64,000 bases of DNA from Curvibacter lanceolatus ATCC 14669 (GTDB lineage: Bacteria; Pseudomonadota; Gammaproteobacteria; Burkholderiales; Burkholderiaceae_C). The notes beneath the pieces are model-generated. The model did no database searches. It was given only the letters and a program-made list of their open reading frames with translations, and was not told where the DNA came from. The first letter of the stretch is position 1. Each line of letters starts with the position of its first letter. The translations under genes were made by a program, and so were the position numbers. Positions 27,739 through 37,393 of the stretch are shown here, in pieces. The stretch spans positions 1 to 64,000 of the forward strand of contig NZ_KB906268.1 in NCBI RefSeq assembly GCF_000381265.1, written 5' to 3'.

Positions 27739-28902
27739 TCAGTTGGGAGTGATGCCAATGCAGCAATCAGTCCATTGGAAAATCAGATAGGAATGGTCCT
27801 CACCGGTCGCAGGCACATCACGCCACATGCCCCAACCAGCTGACGAGGCCCCCGTGGCGTGATTGCAAGAGCCAAACCGAGTCGGCGGATTGACCTCACG
27901 CACCTGGGAGGTGGTGTCAGCTGGTGGCGCGGCCCCTGGCATCGGGCCGTTCGTCTCAGGCGAAGGTGCAAGGAACTGCCATCGATATGCGTCTTTGCGG
28001 ATGACGTAGCGAGGGTTTCGCTCGCACATGTTCGACTTGCCAATTGTTTCGTTGAGCAGGCCCAGCCGATGCAGCAAGCTGATGCCCCGCACAGCGGTCA
28101 GACTGCTCAACGTCACCGGGTCTTGCTTGGTCTTTTGACTGCCGTAGTAGAAGCCCGTGATGGGGTACATGGGGCCCCAGGCGCCAGCCGTCCAGAACAA
28201 CTCGTTGATCGGCTTACCTGCAGATGAGCTGACAGCATCGATTGGCAGCGCCACCAGTGATGTCACCCCGGTGAATAGGAGCATCTCCGGATTGATGAAT
28301 GTTGTGTAGCGGCCAAGGACATCGTTCCAGTTTGGAAACGAGGGGCTGGCCTGCAGCAGGTCGAACTCGGTCATGCCGTCAGGCGGGCACGCCCCATCGT
28401 CAATCAATCGCAGCATGTAAATCAGGGGAAAGGAATACAGCACCCAGTTGCCAAAGTAGTCCCCCCGCCCTCCCCGCCCAGAGTTGGTTCCCCCATTGAG
28501 AAACTCGACATCTCCGAATGGGAGTTGAACCCCACCAAGAGACGGCATGCAATACGGCTTTCGAGTCACGTCCATGATCTTCGAGGGTGCCCAAAAGCCC
28601 AGGGTGAAGCCGATCCGAGGCAATTGCCCCTTGCTCAGATCGCCACCACACTTGCAGAGAATGTCGGTATTTGCGTCCTCTGGCACACCGGACTTCCCGT
28701 CCATGAAAGTAGCGCCCATCAATCGAAATGGGAACATCCCGGACCAACACACGTCCTTGAACATCGTTTCCAAGGGGCTGTAGTTGTTGCAGGACAGGTT
28801 CTTGGTGACTGAACCATCATCGGCATGGGCCGCATGTGATGAAAGGACCAGGCACAACAGACACGTGGCGCAGAACCGCACGATGAGCTTGAACAAGATC
28901 AT
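27739..28902 (-). CDS. traU: TraU conjugation protein
   Basis: This 387-aa periplasmic protein has a signal peptide (LIVRFCATCLLCLVLSSHAAHA) and the conserved TraU layout of paired cysteines and aromatic motifs (LETMFKDVCWSGMFPFRLMG, CKCGGDLSKGQLPRIGFTLGFWAP, GAWGPMYPITG, FQWTDCCIGITPN). The start codon follows GGGAAGGGGAA and overlaps the stop of the upstream trbC-traW-like gene. TraU is needed for DNA transfer and pilus assembly in F-type systems. Confidence 0.92.
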   Translation of the reverse strand: MILFKLIVRFCATCLLCLVLSSHAAHADDGSVTKNLSCNNYSPLETMFKDVCWSGMFPFRLMGATFMDGKSGVPEDANTDILCKCGGDLSKGQLPRIGFTLGFWAPSKIMDVTRKPYCMPSLGGVQLPFGDVEFLNGGTNSGRGGRGDYFGNWVLYSFPLIYMLRLIDDGACPPDGMTEFDLLQASPSFPNWNDVLGRYTTFINPEMLLFTGVTSLVALPIDAVSSSAGKPINELFWTAGAWGPMYPITGFYYGSQKTKQDPVTLSSLTAVRGISLLHRLGLLNETIGKSNMCERNPRYVIRKDAYRWQFLAPSPETNGPMPGAAPPADTTSQVREVNPPTRFGSCNHATGASSAGWGMWRDVPATGEDHSYLIFQWTDCCIGITPN

Positions 28903-30101
28903 TTCCCCTTCCCTTCCGGGCTGAAATAGCGAATGCGCAGGTTGCTCGCCTCCTGCTCAACAATGGCTGGTACCGCCTCTACGCCAAAGCGCTCATTCAG
29001 GCGCTGGGGCATTGGGTAGATAGGGCGCTTCAAGTACCTGTTCAGGTCTTGCGTGACGGGGGTTCGCGAATCGCTGGGTTGGACACTTCTGCCAACCACA
29101 AACAGATCTGCATCCTTGTATTCAGCGCGCTTGAGCCACTGCGCAACCATCTTGATCTGACGAGGGTCGCCAGCGTCGAAGATGATCACAGGCACCTGCA
29201 ATCGTGCGTAGTCGAGGAGCGCGAAGGTCTGGCCAGCACGAGCAATCAGAACTTCCACCTTACCACCTGGTGCAGGACCAGAGATGTCGTGAGGGGCCGT
29301 GAATGTGGGGGTAAACAGGGTCGTGTAGTCCTTGTTGGTCGTGGGCAAGTCGAAGCCGGGTCGCAAGTTCTGTGCGATTCGCCCACGTGCACGTTGAAGC
29401 ACCGGTTCCCAGTCGTACTTTTTGGCGCGATCTTCGATGACCGCCAGGATGTCTGGCTCAGCGATCGGAAATAGATCACCCTGGACGTACTTGCCACGCT
29501 TGCGCGCAATTTCTCTGGCGCCATCAAGGCTGGCCACGCCACGGACCTGGAACCACTTGGTCTCTTGCTTCACCAGGAAGACCGGGACTGCCTCAATGGC
29601 GTATGTGCGAAACGCATTGGGATCAACCTCGACCAGCACGTCATCCCGGTAGGGATCGGGAAGCAGCTTGCGAAGCTTGCCCAGAAGAACACCCACCTTC
29701 TGGGGTTCAAACCCACGCACCACGAATCGAATACGTTTCACATCCTTTTCGGTGAGGGCCTGCTGGAACAAGGCGCGCAAAACACCATCGGGCATCCCGG
29801 TAGAGATGAACACCTGGATGTCGAAGTCGTCTGCACCTGTACCGGCCTCGCCCTTGGGGGCTACGCTTTGCACTCGCTCAGTGACGCCCTTCATCCACGG
29901 CTTTTCAGCACCGCCCAGCATCTGGAAGTCCCTGACTGCGCCCTGCCCCTGCTGCTCCCTCAATGCGGGCTCTACGCGGCTCATGGAGGCCTCGCTGGGC
30001 ACATTGTTCAACCAAGGGGCCTTGTTGGAAGCCTGATCCGCATGCGCGAAAGCCCCGATGAGGCTAAAACAAAGGGATAGCGCTACCGATGATTTGTTCA
30101 C
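28899..30101 (-). CDS. TrbC-TraW-like pilus assembly protein (probable fusion)
   Basis: The chosen GTG at 30099-30101 gives 400 aa with a clean signal peptide (NKSSVALSLCFSLIGAFAHA), while the longer frame runs inside the peptidase gene. The N-terminal part carries the TrbC signature (DIQVFISTGMPDGVLRALFQQAL...VKRIRFVVRGF, about 95-145). The C-terminal part (VEVLIARAGQTFALLDYARLQVPVIIFDAGDPRQIKMVAQWL) resembles TraW. In F these are separate genes on either side of traU. Here the gene lies directly upstream of traU and no other traW or trbC is present, which supports a fused protein. Confidence 0.72.
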   Translation of the reverse strand: MNKSSVALSLCFSLIGAFAHADQASNKAPWLNNVPSEASMSRVEPALREQQGQGAVRDFQMLGGAEKPWMKGVTERVQSVAPKGEAGTGADDFDIQVFISTGMPDGVLRALFQQALTEKDVKRIRFVVRGFEPQKVGVLLGKLRKLLPDPYRDDVLVEVDPNAFRTYAIEAVPVFLVKQETKWFQVRGVASLDGAREIARKRGKYVQGDLFPIAEPDILAVIEDRAKKYDWEPVLQRARGRIAQNLRPGFDLPTTNKDYTTLFTPTFTAPHDISGPAPGGKVEVLIARAGQTFALLDYARLQVPVIIFDAGDPRQIKMVAQWLKRAEYKDADLFVVGRSVQPSDSRTPVTQDLNRYLKRPIYPMPQRLNERFGVEAVPAIVEQEASNLRIRYFSPEGKGK

Positions 30102-30633
30102 GTTCAATTGCTCCCCAATACCTGGAATCGAATGACTCTTGTGTGGTGCCCATGAGGAACAGCTGTCCCTCCCGCAAGGTAATGTCCACATCGAAATCGC
30201 CGGGCGCCTTTCCCGGGATGCTCTTGGCCAACCACAAACGATCGACATGCTTGCCGTTGATGAACAACTCGGTGCCAGATACCTTCACCTGGTCCCCTGT
30301 GACGGCCATGATCTTTTTGACAATGCGATCCCCAGGCCTAGCCCCTATGGCGTAGCCACGATCCGGCATTCGAGCGACGACGTACTCACCGACCTTCGGA
30401 GGGCCTGCCATGCCGTTGCGCCACAGATAGACCGTGGTGGGCATGCAAGCTGGCTGACCGATCAGGCGTTGCACATCGAGCCCGATGTGAGCGCCAAGCA
30501 ACCACAGTCCCAAAACGATGAATCCAAGAGAAACGACGTTGGTGACCATGAACCACTTGACCCAATTGATCAGGCGTAGCTTGATCCTTTGCCAGGGCCG
30601 AACTGCTGGCGCGGCGGGCTCCGGAAAAGTCAC
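30064..30633 (-). CDS. S26-family signal peptidase (TraF/TrhF type)
   Basis: This 189-aa membrane peptidase starts at GTG, overlapping the trbI stop (GTGA), with an AAGGA ribosome site. One membrane segment (VTNVVSLGFIVLGLWLLGA) precedes the catalytic domain. The lysine box (GDRIVKKIMAVTGD) and the C-terminal box (GTTQESFDSRYWGAI) are clear. At the usual nucleophile position the sequence is PACMPTTVYL, with cysteine where classical signal peptidases have serine. Conjugative S26 peptidases trim or cyclise pilin, so TraA at 33850-34209 is the likely substrate. Confidence 0.82.
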   Translation of the reverse strand: MTFPEPAAPAVRPWQRIKLRLINWVKWFMVTNVVSLGFIVLGLWLLGAHIGLDVQRLIGQPACMPTTVYLWRNGMAGPPKVGEYVVARMPDRGYAIGARPGDRIVKKIMAVTGDQVKVSGTELFINGKHVDRLWLAKSIPGKAPGDFDVDITLREGQLFLMGTTQESFDSRYWGAIEREQIIGSAIPLF

Positions 30634-31193
30634 TTTGCGTCCTTGGACTTGGACGATTCCTCGCTGCGGCGCTCCATGACCCCTTCACTGCGCAACTCTT
30701 TGCGGAGCTTGTCCGTGAGGTCTGGAATGTTGGCTGGTGCAGCAAGCACCTGATCGGCGCGCATGACGATCTTCCCCTCGCTTGCCTGGGCGTTGATCTT
30801 GTCCATGAGCGCGAGAGTGAACTTCTCTGTTCGGGCCGGCATATCGGAGGCCTCGATGTCACCGTTGCGCACCCGCTCGGTCAATGCCTGCATCTGCTCT
30901 TTGACGATGGCGTCGAAGTTGACCGTCACCAGAATGTCCTCAATGGCCAACTTGTCACTCGGTGGCGCAACCCACTTCGGCGAGACGTAGGACATGCCCA
31001 CGGAAACCAGAGCGGCGATCACCACCATGACCAGAATGTCCACAAAGAAGCCACTGCCTGAACCTCCTACTGCCGCAGGCACTGGAGCTTGTGGGGCTAT
31101 GCCGCTAACTGAGCGGTCTGCTTCTACAGGCAAAGCTGCTTGAGCTGGTACTTGAGGTTCAGGGGATGGATTGGAGGAAGGATTGGGATTCAT
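30630..31193 (-). CDS. trbI: TrbI-type F conjugation protein
   Basis: The protein is 187 aa from the ATG at 31193 (MNPNPSSNPSPEPQ). No start in this frame has a good ribosome site, and the open frame reaches 31262. A Pro-rich cytoplasmic N terminus is followed by one membrane segment (GFFVDILVMVVIAALVSVGMSYV) and a periplasmic domain (VTVNFDAIVKEQM...MDKINAQ), matching the type-F TrbI layout. TrbI influences pilus outgrowth and retraction. It lies directly between traC and the signal peptidase. Confidence 0.68.
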   Translation of the reverse strand: MNPNPSSNPSPEPQVPAQAALPVEADRSVSGIAPQAPVPAAVGGSGSGFFVDILVMVVIAALVSVGMSYVSPKWVAPPSDKLAIEDILVTVNFDAIVKEQMQALTERVRNGDIEASDMPARTEKFTLALMDKINAQASEGKIVMRADQVLAAPANIPDLTDKLRKELRSEGVMERRSEESSKSKDAK

Positions 31194-31302
31194 GATTGAT
31201 CGCATTTGTGGGGCGGCTAGAACTCTCGACGTTGCGAGAAATGCCAACCGCCCCATGTTCAAAATGGCGAATCAATAGTACGAATCCAACCTAGAAAATA
31301 TG

Positions 31303-31340
31303 CCCTGAAAGAATTCGATTAACGTCTCCATTCGAGGAAA
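31303..31340 (-). promoter_or_regulatory. 38-bp dispersed element, copy B
   Basis: This is the best-conserved member of the five-copy family, identical to copy A at 27, copy C at 25 and copy E at 23 of 38 positions. It lies in the 185-bp gap between the traC stop and the trbI start. Confidence 0.6.
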
Positions 31341-31378
31341 TTCACTCTCGGAATCAATGGAGAGCTTTGGAGGCAGAC

Positions 31379-33820
31379 TCATCCGTGACGGGCAATGTAA
31401 TTGTCGATCGCAAGGACAGGATCCACACCGGCCGCAATCGAATCAATCACCTCTGTTCGTTCCGTCCCAGAAGTGGAAAAGAGCACCTGTGACCAACGAT
31501 CAAGAACAAGCCGAGCAATCCCCACCCCCTGGTTTGCGTACACCATCACCTCGGAGTATTTGCCCGGAATGGAGTGCACCGTCTTGAGTTGGTGATAGCC
31601 ATAGGAGCCGATCGCCAGGTAGCCCTCCTTCTCGCATTGTTCAATCGTCTCCTGCGTTTGTCGCAGAATGAACTTGAAGGCACTGTTCGCTGCGATGGCC
31701 TTCCCTGAAGTAGAGCCATACAAGTCGGCAATGCTCTGCGTGACGATGATGGCCGACCCACCATACTTCCGGAACCGACGATAGGCGTGTTCCAAAAATC
31801 TGGCCACCATGGGGTCATCCAGCATGTCCCAGGCCTCGTCAATGATGAGCACCTTGGGGCGCCCATCCTTTGACATGAACATCTCGCGCTGGATTGCGGC
31901 GATCAGTTGCATCAGGACCACCTGCTGCAGGGTCTTCTTGCTCTTCAGCTCTTCAAGCTCCAAGACCACAAAGTCCTTATTGAGGTTCAAGTTGGAGCGG
32001 CCATCAAACCACGCTCCTTCGCTACCATTTCGTGTGAACCGGTACAGCATGTGGCCAATATCAACAACACGCTCATCGGGCTGGTTGATCATGTAGTCGG
32101 CCACGTCAGAGATCGTCATCGAGTGAGCCAGACTCCCCCAAACGGCCTTGATGGCCTCTTCAATTCGAGATCTGCGGTAATCATCAAGGCCATCTTCAGG
32201 GGCGGCCATTTTCTCGATGATGGCCTGCAGGAGACCGACTTCATCGTCCAGATCCTCGACAGTCGAAAACGGGTTCAGGCACATAGTCGATTCATGGCCA
32301 AACTCGATGAACGACCCATCCAACCATTTGCACTGCTTGTAGTAGGACTTGCCCACGTCGATCGCGAAAACCTTGGCACCCATGGACAAATACTCAGCAA
32401 CCAGAAACTGGGTGAAGAATGACTTGCCGGCACCAGACTCTGCGAAGACAACGCCGTTCATGTTGGTGGCACTGTCGTACAGGTCAAAGCCCATGAGTTG
32501 CCCACGGCGGGACTGCATCATGAAGCCGAACCCGCCCTTCTGACCAGGCCTGGAGGTGCCTTTCCATTCACCCAGCATTGGGAGGAAGGTTACGGCTTGC
32601 TCTACCGCCAGTGTCTTGAAGCGAAACAGGTTTTTGATGGACTCGACAGTAGGGAACAGCGGGAACGCATTCCAGAACACCGGAAGGAGCACGAATTTCT
32701 CCTCACCGGTTGAAAAGTCGAAGGACTGCAAGTAGGTTCGCAGCGCCGCCAGCTGGCGCGAACCTTCTTCGCGCTCCTTGCTGTAAACGGTGACCGTCAG
32801 GCTCGCTTCGATGACAGTGGCTCCACGCTCAACTGCATTCACCAGTACATCCATGCCCTTCTTTTTGAAGGCGAGCTTGGGCACGAAGCGCAACATCGGC
32901 CCGAAGGCCTGGTAGTTGATCAGCCCCGCCTTTTGCTTGGTCGCGCTGGTTTTCGCGAACTGATCTGGGTAGTGCAGCGTGAGGTTGATGTGATACGGCA
33001 GCTTGAGCTGATTATTGGCCCCAAGCGGATCGCCGATGATGTAGGCCATGGTGCTGAAGGCATTCTCATTTGGCCAGCGGCCTACGCTCAGAATTTGAGC
33101 GTGCGTGCCGTCTCCAAATTCCAGGGCATCCTTATGAACAGTGATGGACTCGCCAGGAACAAAGACCTGGGTCTTGAGCATCTCGTCATCTCGCGCCGAA
33201 TCCGTTTTTGGCGGATCAAACGGGTGCGTCAAGCGGTGGGCCACGCGCAGGTAATCGTCTTGGTTCATGCGGCGCATCGCCAAACCGACCGTTTGCAGCG
33301 ACTCGGACAGCTTGGCACCAGACTCAGCAATGGTGTCGCATTCCATCTCCGATGGCAGCTTGCCTTTGAATGGAATTTTGAGCGTCACGATCACGATTCG
33401 ATCCAACATCTTGACGCCGATATTGGGCAGGTTCGATTGATGCCGTGACTGCGACAGAAATTCTGCCCGTCGCTCGTAGTAGGCCGTCAAGGCAGAACGA
33501 GCAATGGGGCTTTCAATTCGGTTGATACCGTCTTCTCGCCTGGATCGATACAGGGTCAAAGGCAGATCGATATCTGGCATCCCCAGCAGAGACACCTGGA
33601 TAAAGGATCCAGCCGGGAGCGACATGGACAGTGCTCCCTTGAGCATGTCCACCGTCGTGTCATCCGCGCCGTTGATGGGGTTCCCCCAGTAGCAAACTCC
33701 GAGATACCCATCATCACAGAGGAACAGTCCCCTCTCCTCCTCGTAGGCCATCACCGGAATGTACTCATCAGGCGAAGTGCGTTGACCCGCCTGTTGCATC
33801 GCTTTTAGAACGGCTGACAT
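31379..33820 (-). CDS. traC: TraC, VirB4-type conjugation ATPase
   Basis: This 813-aa cytoplasmic ATPase powers pilus assembly. Walker A is AESGAGKS (in GVVFAESGAGKSFFTQ, about residue 455) and Walker B is VLIIDEAWDML (about 660), followed by the VTQSIADLYG sensor-like region. Length and motifs match F TraC (875 aa). The start has an AAGGGGG ribosome site. The gene lies between the pilin gene and trbI, as in related F-type systems. Confidence 0.95.
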   Translation of the reverse strand: MSAVLKAMQQAGQRTSPDEYIPVMAYEEERGLFLCDDGYLGVCYWGNPINGADDTTVDMLKGALSMSLPAGSFIQVSLLGMPDIDLPLTLYRSRREDGINRIESPIARSALTAYYERRAEFLSQSRHQSNLPNIGVKMLDRIVIVTLKIPFKGKLPSEMECDTIAESGAKLSESLQTVGLAMRRMNQDDYLRVAHRLTHPFDPPKTDSARDDEMLKTQVFVPGESITVHKDALEFGDGTHAQILSVGRWPNENAFSTMAYIIGDPLGANNQLKLPYHINLTLHYPDQFAKTSATKQKAGLINYQAFGPMLRFVPKLAFKKKGMDVLVNAVERGATVIEASLTVTVYSKEREEGSRQLAALRTYLQSFDFSTGEEKFVLLPVFWNAFPLFPTVESIKNLFRFKTLAVEQAVTFLPMLGEWKGTSRPGQKGGFGFMMQSRRGQLMGFDLYDSATNMNGVVFAESGAGKSFFTQFLVAEYLSMGAKVFAIDVGKSYYKQCKWLDGSFIEFGHESTMCLNPFSTVEDLDDEVGLLQAIIEKMAAPEDGLDDYRRSRIEEAIKAVWGSLAHSMTISDVADYMINQPDERVVDIGHMLYRFTRNGSEGAWFDGRSNLNLNKDFVVLELEELKSKKTLQQVVLMQLIAAIQREMFMSKDGRPKVLIIDEAWDMLDDPMVARFLEHAYRRFRKYGGSAIIVTQSIADLYGSTSGKAIAANSAFKFILRQTQETIEQCEKEGYLAIGSYGYHQLKTVHSIPGKYSEVMVYANQGVGIARLVLDRWSQVLFSTSGTERTEVIDSIAAGVDPVLAIDNYIARHG

Positions 33821-33849
33821 TCAACCCCCTTACTGCTGGTTTTCGACGA

Positions 33850-34209
33850 TCAGATGGGGTTGGAAATGACCACAGCTGCAGAGATCACGCCATCGATCAC
33901 GCCAGGCCCGAAACCTGCGGTGAGCGCCATGGCAATGCCGACCACAGCAGCGATCACGCTTTGCTTGATAACGCCAACGCCGAGGCCGACCAGCAATGCA
34001 GCAATGCCCAGCACCTTGCCCAACGTGCCGTTGGACCAGCCGGTGAGCTGGTCGTAGACCTGGGTAAACTCGGTGCCGCCCGCACCGGCCAGGGCAGTCA
34101 TCGGCGCAGAGGCGGCGGCCACCAGGGCGACTGCGAGAACGAGGTTGGATGCCACTTGAGCCTTGTTGGCGCGCAGCTGGCTCTTGAAGCCGGAGAACAT
34201 GGATTTCAT
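33850..34209 (-). CDS. traA: TraA-type pilin precursor
   Basis: The 119-aa precursor has a long leader with a charged N terminus and a hydrophobic stretch ending APMTALAG. The mature part of about 78 residues starts near GAGGTEFTQVYDQL. It has two hydrophobic helices (VLGIAALLVGLGVGVI and AVVGIAMALTAGFGPGVIDGV) joined by a short polar turn (KQS), the F-pilin design. An AAAGGAG ribosome site precedes the ATG. The position between traV and traC, with an S26 peptidase in the same operon, supports a processed and perhaps cyclised pilin. F TraA is 121 aa. Confidence 0.85.
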   Translation of the reverse strand: MKSMFSGFKSQLRANKAQVASNLVLAVALVAAASAPMTALAGAGGTEFTQVYDQLTGWSNGTLGKVLGIAALLVGLGVGVIKQSVIAAVVGIAMALTAGFGPGVIDGVISAAVVISNPI

Positions 34210-34245
34210 GGGAAAGACTCCTTTGGAGGGTTGAGGAAAATGAAA

Positions 34246-34737
34246 TTAGCGGGGGAGAAAAGCGGGAGAGGCGCTCTGGTGGCGAACCTCTTGCTCGCCA
34301 TAGCTCCAGCGTTTGGGGGTCACTTCGGTGTAGACATAGCCAGACCAGTTCAGGTTGTCCTGACCATCAACCCATGGGGCAACCCAGATGCGCATGACCT
34401 GAGAGGCTTCGCGCAGAGGGCGCGCACCGGGCTCTCCGGCCACATTGAATTCGCCCTCGGAGCCGAGGTTTAGAAGATCCGCGCGAAGCGCCTGCAGCTG
34501 CTTGTTTGCCTTCTTGCCATCACCCGCTTTCCAGTTTTCCGGGGTACGGCCATCCATCACCGATCCAGGCGTTGAATGGGTGTCGGAATAAACCTCAAGG
34601 GGCGTCGGGCAGGTCTTGTTGCGGTCGCAGGCAAAGTCAGAGGTGCCTGCCGTGTTGAGTGAGCTGGCGCACCCGCCCAAGGCGGCAACTGCCAACAGCG
34701 AGAAACTCAGAGAGGCGATACGAAAAGTTGATTTCAT
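34246..34737 (-). CDS. traV: TraV outer-membrane lipoprotein
   Basis: This 163-aa lipoprotein has a lipobox LGGC at about residues 20-23, followed by two more cysteines (FACDRNKTC), the usual TraV pattern. TraV is the VirB7-like partner that anchors the TraK-TraB core complex in the outer membrane. It lies between traB and traA with short spacers. Confidence 0.9.
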   Translation of the reverse strand: MKSTFRIASLSFSLLAVAALGGCASSLNTAGTSDFACDRNKTCPTPLEVYSDTHSTPGSVMDGRTPENWKAGDGKKANKQLQALRADLLNLGSEGEFNVAGEPGARPLREASQVMRIWVAPWVDGQDNLNWSGYVYTEVTPKRWSYGEQEVRHQSASPAFLPR

Positions 34738-34742
34738 GGCGC

Positions 34743-36230
34743 TTACCAGTTGAGGCCGTTTGAGAAGTTGGGGGCTTCGCCGCTGCCGTGGATCGCCGAT
34801 GTCGTGGCTTCACGAGCTGCATCCATGACTTGGGTCATTTGCTTGGTGGCGGCTGTCTGCGGAATACCAGTGGTGTGCTGAGTTGCGCCGGGGTTGTTGG
34901 CCCCCACGTGCTGGGCGCCGCGCTGGCGCTCACTGGGATCAACGTAGCGCTGCAGGTTCGTGGAGCCCTTCAAGGGCAGGCTCACGCCGCGCGTCACCAC
35001 GACAGTGACGGCCTCACCGGCAGGGATCTCGACCACAGGGAATGTTTCCTTGGCCATGTCGAGGTAGAACTTGGCAATCATGTTGGTGGCAGAGCCAACC
35101 CCACCGGCAACTCCGGACTGCAGAATCCGATCGATGGATTCAGACTGGTAGAGCGTTCCCTCTTGCGTTGGGTTGATGTTCAACGCAGGGACACGGGTAC
35201 GGTTCAAGGTCTGGCCAATGCCGCCCAACATGCCCGCCATCAGCGAGCGAGCGATCATCTGCCCTTGCTTGGAGACCAGCGTGCCAGGGATACCGACCTT
35301 GCCATCGGTGCCAACGATGTATGCCTCCAGCTTGCTCTCGATGACGTTGCCGTCGTTTCGCACGCAAGACAGGGCTTCGCTGCGCATCATGGCGCGCTCG
35401 GATGCGAGCTGGCCCCAGCCAGCGACCATCAAAAAGCATTCGCGAACGTCGATCGACGCATAGTTTGGGAGCACGGCCTCGCGCTTGACCCGCACGACCA
35501 CGGGCATGGGGTTCTTCTGAGCAACAGCAGATGTCGGTGCATCCAAGCCGTTGAGCAGCACACCCGTGAACATCGACCCGGCAGGAATGAATGCCGACTG
35601 GGGCCCAGCTGGCTTCTTGGTGCCCTCTTCAGGCTTGTTCAGCTTTTCTTTGGCGTCATCCTTCCCCATGAGCCCTTCTTCGGAAATCATGCGAATTCCG
35701 CGCTTCTTGGCCGGAACAGCTTCGGGCTTCACACCCGGGTCACCCGGTTGAGTTGAGCCAGCCATTTTTGGAGCGGCAGGGGTTGCACCAGCCCCTGCGG
35801 GCGTGGCAATGGGCGGCGGCGGTGGAAGCGACGGAGCTTTGACGGCCGGAGCGTCGAAGACAGTTGTCGTGGCCGTCAATTCAGGCGGAGAGTCGTCCTT
35901 CTTTTCCTTGAACTCTGCAGGCGACCCCTCTGGTCTTTCGGCCTTGCGCTTTTCCATGTCACTGATGAAATGCTCAATCCGACTCTTCAGCTCCTCCTGC
36001 TGCTTCTCCATCGCATTCATCTTTCCGCTGAACTGCTCAACCCCAGTGCTGCGCACAGGGGCAACCACGGTGACCTCTGGCTTCTCGGCACGAGGCACTC
36101 GTGACGATTTGCGCTGCGTGGCGGAGCTGAGAAACCAGCTCACAGACAGAACGATGAAGATCGCACCCCCAACCATCACCAGTCGGCGGGTGTTGGGCTG
36201 CAGATTGTTGAATTTCGCGGCAAAGCTCAT
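34743..36230 (-). CDS. traB: TraB core-complex scaffold (VirB10-like)
   Basis: This 495-aa inner-membrane protein has one N-terminal membrane segment ([20 protein letters not shown]), a coiled coil ([19 protein letters not shown]) and a Pro-rich spacer ([14 protein letters not shown]). The C-terminal TrbI/VirB10 domain ([21 protein letters not shown] to [17 protein letters not shown]) follows. The ATGA overlap with traK shows coupling. It bridges the inner membrane and the TraK/TraV outer-membrane ring. Confidence 0.94.
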   Translation of the reverse strand: MSFAAKFNNLQPNTRRLVMVGGAIFIVLSVSWFLSSATQRKSSRVPRAEKPEVTVVAPVRSTGVEQFSGKMNAMEKQQEELKSRIEHFISDMEKRKAERPEGSPAEFKEKKDDSPPELTATTTVFDAPAVKAPSLPPPPPIATPAGAGATPAAPKMAGSTQPGDPGVKPEAVPAKKRGIRMISEEGLMGKDDAKEKLNKPEEGTKKPAGPQSAFIPAGSMFTGVLLNGLDAPTSAVAQKNPMPVVVRVKREAVLPNYASIDVRECFLMVAGWGQLASERAMMRSEALSCVRNDGNVIESKLEAYIVGTDGKVGIPGTLVSKQGQMIARSLMAGMLGGIGQTLNRTRVPALNINPTQEGTLYQSESIDRILQSGVAGGVGSATNMIAKFYLDMAKETFPVVEIPAGEAVTVVVTRGVSLPLKGSTNLQRYVDPSERQRGAQHVGANNPGATQHTTGIPQTAATKQMTQVMDAAREATTSAIHGSGEAPNFSNGLNW

Positions 36231-37393
36231 TGCGCCACCCCAGAGTCGTATTGAGCGGACTTGGGCTTGTCGGCCAAGAGGAAGACGTAACTCCCTTCAC
36301 CCGGCTTGAGCGAGATGTTCGGGAAGAAGGAGACGGCCTTGACCCCCTTGCGATAGAAGGCCGTTTCGGCCAGGTCAACCACCTCGCCACTGAGGTTCTT
36401 GATGGAATAGCGGTAGATGTCCACCGTGGAGCCGGTGAATGCGTATTCAGGAGTGACCTGAATCGATCCCATCTTGGCGACACCACCCTCAATCGGAACC
36501 GTCGCGAAGCCCTTGATCTTTCCACGCACAGCCTGGGTCAGCACGGAGCGAATGTTGCTCACGTAGTCATTCGAACGAGGCTGGGTGATGTCTTGCTCTT
36601 CACTTGACGCAGGGGTCTTGACCAGCGAATCGACCGTGCGCAGATCTTCGAGCTTGATGATCACGTTCTGGCCAGGAATGTCCTGGGCCGGAATGATCGT
36701 CAGGGAGATGGACTGCGCAGTGTTTGCACTGTCAACGATGAACAGGCCGATCGGGCCATCGCCTTGGGGCCGCAGGTAGACATCACTTCCAACCACCTTG
36801 GCCGAGCCTTCGTCGTCAGAGGACTCATCGAGCACGACTGGCTTTGCGAACGGCGTAGCGATCCGGTTCGGGAGTCGGCCTGACAGGCGAATGATTTCGT
36901 TGACACCATTGCGGGTGTGAAGCACGAAGGGCCGCGTGGAGGGATCGTCCTTCTTCAGGCCTGGCAGATTGATCTCACGCTGGAAAGCATCAAGGGGCTG
37001 ACCACCAGCCTTCTGCGCCTCGCCAATCAGCTTATTAACATCGGCGGGGGCTTTCCCAAGAGGCCCCTCGGGAAGGTTCACCAAGGGGGCCGTGCGGACC
37101 TGCTTGCTGCCACCCGTACCCGGTCTCGTGATGAAGCGGTTTGTGCCGGCGCCTTGGCCACCATCAGCGCCCGTTGCGCCTTGAGGTGCAGGCGCCTGGA
37201 CGGGTGCCTTTGCGGGGGCGCTGGCCGCCAGAGGGGCCGAAATTGGCTTGGAAAGCTCTGCTTTGATTGCAGCTTCGGTCTTCTGGACCTCGGCCTTCGC
37301 CTTCAGGGCCTGAGCTGCGCTGTCCTGGGCGAAGGCAGTGCCGAAAGTGAAAGTGCTTGCCAGAACGGCCAGCACCAGGTTGCGTCGAAACAT
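36227..37393 (-). CDS. traK: TraK secretin-like core protein (VirB9-like)
   Basis: This 388-aa exported protein has a signal peptide ([17 protein letters not shown]) and an Ala/Pro/Gly-rich spacer. The TraK domain begins near [23 protein letters not shown]. It forms the outer-membrane ring with TraV and TraB. It overlaps both neighbours (TGATG with traE, ATGA with traB). The N-terminal spacer makes it longer than F TraK (242 aa). Confidence 0.92.
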   Translation of the reverse strand: MFRRNLVLAVLASTFTFGTAFAQDSAAQALKAKAEVQKTEAAIKAELSKPISAPLAASAPAKAPVQAPAPQGATGADGGQGAGTNRFITRPGTGGSKQVRTAPLVNLPEGPLGKAPADVNKLIGEAQKAGGQPLDAFQREINLPGLKKDDPSTRPFVLHTRNGVNEIIRLSGRLPNRIATPFAKPVVLDESSDDEGSAKVVGSDVYLRPQGDGPIGLFIVDSANTAQSISLTIIPAQDIPGQNVIIKLEDLRTVDSLVKTPASSEEQDITQPRSNDYVSNIRSVLTQAVRGKIKGFATVPIEGGVAKMGSIQVTPEYAFTGSTVDIYRYSIKNLSGEVVDLAETAFYRKGVKAVSFFPNISLKPGEGSYVFLLADKPKSAQYDSGVAQ

